From NCBI GenBank assembly GCA_037043455.1, contig JAWPHD010001270.1:275354-339353 (forward strand): 64,000 bases of DNA, in the 5' to 3' direction. Both the position numbers and the translations under genes were made by a program. The notes beneath the pieces are model-generated. The model did not search any database. It was given only the letters and a program-made list of their open reading frames with translations, and was not told the DNA's origin. Positions 61,601 through 64,000 of the stretch are shown here, piece after piece; position 1 is the first letter of the stretch; each line of letters begins with the position of its first letter. Source of the stretch: Cyrtodaria siliqua (lineage: Eukaryota > Mollusca > Bivalvia > Adapedonta > Hiatellidae).

Positions 61601-64000
61601 CCAACCCGGGCACATATAGTGGATCATCAATACCAACCCGGCACATATAGCGGATAGTTAATACTAACCCGGGCACATATAGCGGATAGTTAATCCCAAC
61701 CCGGGTACGTATAGTGGATCATCAATACCAACCCGGCACATATAGCGGATAGTTAATACTAACCCGGGCACATATAGCGGATAGTTAATCCCAACCCGGG
61801 TACGTATAGTGGATCATCCATACCAACCCCGGCACATATAGCGGATAGTTAATACCAACCCGGGCAAATATAGCGGATAGTTAAAACCAACCCGGGCACA
61901 TATAGCGGATAGTTAATACCAACCCGGGCACATATAGTGGATCATCAATACCAACCCGGCACATATAGCGGATAGTTAATACCAACCAGGGCACATATAG
62001 TGGATTATCAATACCAACCCGGCACATATAGTGGATAGTTAATCCCAACCCGGGTACGTATAGTGGATCATCAATACCAACCCGGGCACATATAGCGGTT
62101 AGTTAATACTAACCCGGGCACATATAGCGGATAGTTAATCCCAACCCGGGTACGTATAGTGGATCATCCATACCAACCCCGGCACATATAGCGGATAGTT
62201 AATACCAACCCGGGCACATATAGTGGATTATCAATACCAACCCGGCCCATATAGCGGATAGTTAATCCCAACCCGGGTACGTATAACGAATCATCAATAC
62301 CAACCCGGGCACATATAGCGGATAGTTAATTCCAACCCGGGTACGTTTAGTGGATCATCAATACCAACCCGGGCACATATAGCGGATAGTAAACGGATAG
62401 TTAATCCCAACCCGGGTACGTATAGTGGATCATCAATACCAACCCGGGCACATATAGCGGATAGTTAATACCAACCCGGGCACATATAGCGGATAGTTAA
62501 TACCAACCCGGGCACATATAGTGGATCATCAATACCAACCCGGCACATATAGCGGATAGTTAATACCAACCCGGGCACATATAGTGGATTATCAATACCA
62601 ACCCGGCACATATAGCGGATAGTTAATCCCAACCCGGGTACGTATAGTGGATCATCAATACCAACCCGGGCACATATAGCGGTTAGTTAATACTAACCCG
62701 GGCACATATAGCGGATAGTTAATCCCAACCCGGGTACGTATAATGGATCATCCATACCAACCCGGGCACATACAGCGGATAGTTAATACCAACCCGGGCA
62801 AATATAGCGGATAGTTAAAACCAACCCGGGCACATATAGCGGATAGTTAAAACCAACCCGGGCACATATAGCGGATAGTTAATACCAACCCGGGCACATA
62901 TAGTGGATTATCAATACCAACCCGGCCCATATAGCGGATAGTTAATCCCAACCCGGGTACGTATAGTGGATCATCAATACCAACCCGGGCACATATAGCG
63001 GTTAGTTAATACTAACCCGGGCACATATAGCGGATAGTTAATCCCAACCCGGGTACGTATAGTGGATCATCCATACCAACCCGGGCACATATAGCGGATA
63101 GTTAATACCAACCCGGGCAAATATAGCGGATAGTTAAAACCAACCCGGGCACATATAGCGGATAGTTAAAACCAACCCGGGCACATATAGCGAATAGTTA
63201 ATACCAACCTGGGCACATATAGCGGATAGTTAATACCAACCTGGGCACATATAGCGGATAGTTAATACCAACCTGGGCACATATAGCGGATAGTTAATAC
63301 CAATCCGGGCACATATAGCGGATAGTTAATACCAACCCGGGCACATATAGTGGATCATCAATACCAACCTGGGCACATATAGCGGATAGTTAATGCCAAC
63401 CTGGGCACATATAGCGGATAGTTAATACCAACCTGGGCACATATAGCGGATAGTTAATACCAACCCGGGCACATATAGTGGATCATCAATACCAACCCGG
63501 CACATATAGCGGATAGTTAATACCAACCCGGGCACATATAGTGGATCATCAATACCAACCCGGCACATATAGCGGATAGTTAATACTAACCCGGGCACAT
63601 ATAGCGGATAGTTAATCCCAACCCGGGTACGTATAGTGGATCATCAATACCAACCCGGCACATATAGCGGATAGTTAATACTAACCCGGGCACATATAGC
63701 GGATAGTTAATCCCAACCCGGGTACGTATAGTGGATCATCCATACCAACCCCGGCACATATAGCGGATAGTTAATACCAACCCGGGCACATATAGTGGAT
63801 TATCAATACCAACCCGGCCCATATAGCGGATAGTTAATCCCAACCCGGGTACGTATAACGAATCATCAATACCAACCCGGGCACATATAGCGGATAGTTA
63901 ATTCCAACCCGGGTACGTTTAGTGGATCATCAATACCAACCCGGGCACATATAGCGGATAGTAAACGGATAGTTAATCCCAACCCGGGTACGTATAGTGG
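55640..64000. repeat. 32-bp satellite array with ~2.14-kb higher-order repeat, running off the window
   Basis: The unit is ataccaacccgggcacatat followed by agcggatagtta (32 bp), about 260 copies. Variant types include gtacgtatagtggatcatca, a ccggccca form, an aaaccaa form and a cctggg form, arranged in repeated order. The marker gtaaacggatag recurs at 55,848, 56,751, 58,100, 60,245, 62,389 and 63,961, so spacings are 903, 1,349, 2,145, 2,144 and 1,572. Most units carry the palindrome CCCGGG. It is non-coding, with stops in each unit. Confidence 0.97.

Noticed and set aside
14795..64000. CRISPR arrays
   Set aside because: The repeats are contiguous tandem monomers without unique spacers, and the DNA is eukaryotic (spliced Islet gene, SINEs).

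Overview
This is eukaryotic, AT-rich, gene-poor DNA, most likely from a bivalve mollusc. The evidence is two spliced exons of an Islet-type LIM-homeobox gene with a non-vertebrate tail, pearl-like repeat arrays of about 160 bp ending in GGAC/GACC microsatellites, a tRNA-derived SINE with a (CAAA)n tail, and many minisatellites. The species is not determined.

Layout. 1-5,665 holds the 3' end of the islet gene on the + strand. Two phase-0 coding exons (3,607-3,789 and 5,507-5,665) encode the LHX3-binding segment and the C-terminus; the LIM and homeodomain exons must lie upstream of the window. I found no other convincing gene. 8.4-12.7 kb carries two copies of a long-TIR foldback element (MITE-A) and TGACGTCA-plus-hairpin modules. 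14.8-18.2 kb is three abutting tandem arrays (60, about 40, and 22/31 bp). 21-27 kb has small arrays, a degenerate TTAGGG tract and a double array of about 145/160 bp. 27.4-28.0 kb may be a decayed coding relic. 28.7-36.6 kb is a dense cluster of hairpin elements, SINE copies and a nested SINE-in-MITE insertion. 36.7-46.5 kb is mostly arrays of 21, 23, 160 and 37 bp. 50.8-53.6 kb is a decayed 22-bp satellite split by two transposon-like insertions, one of which contains a further insertion with its own target-site duplication. 55.2-64.0 kb is a large satellite: a 47-50 bp unit passes into a 32-bp CCCGGG-centred unit with a higher-order period of about 2,144 bp that runs off the window.

The observation most worth following is a recurring module: one or more TGACGTCA-type (CRE/ATF-like) palindromes lying about 40-155 bp from a long imperfect inverted repeat. 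Eight of the ten or so hairpins have it, yet the hairpin arms differ in sequence between most copies. By eye there are about 19 exact TGACGTCA octamers, against roughly one expected from composition. This looks like a family, or a convergent class, of foldback elements that repeatedly carries the same regulatory-like motif.

All positions and repeat periods were read by eye without alignment software. Element boundaries are good to about 5-20 bp unless a target-site duplication is stated.
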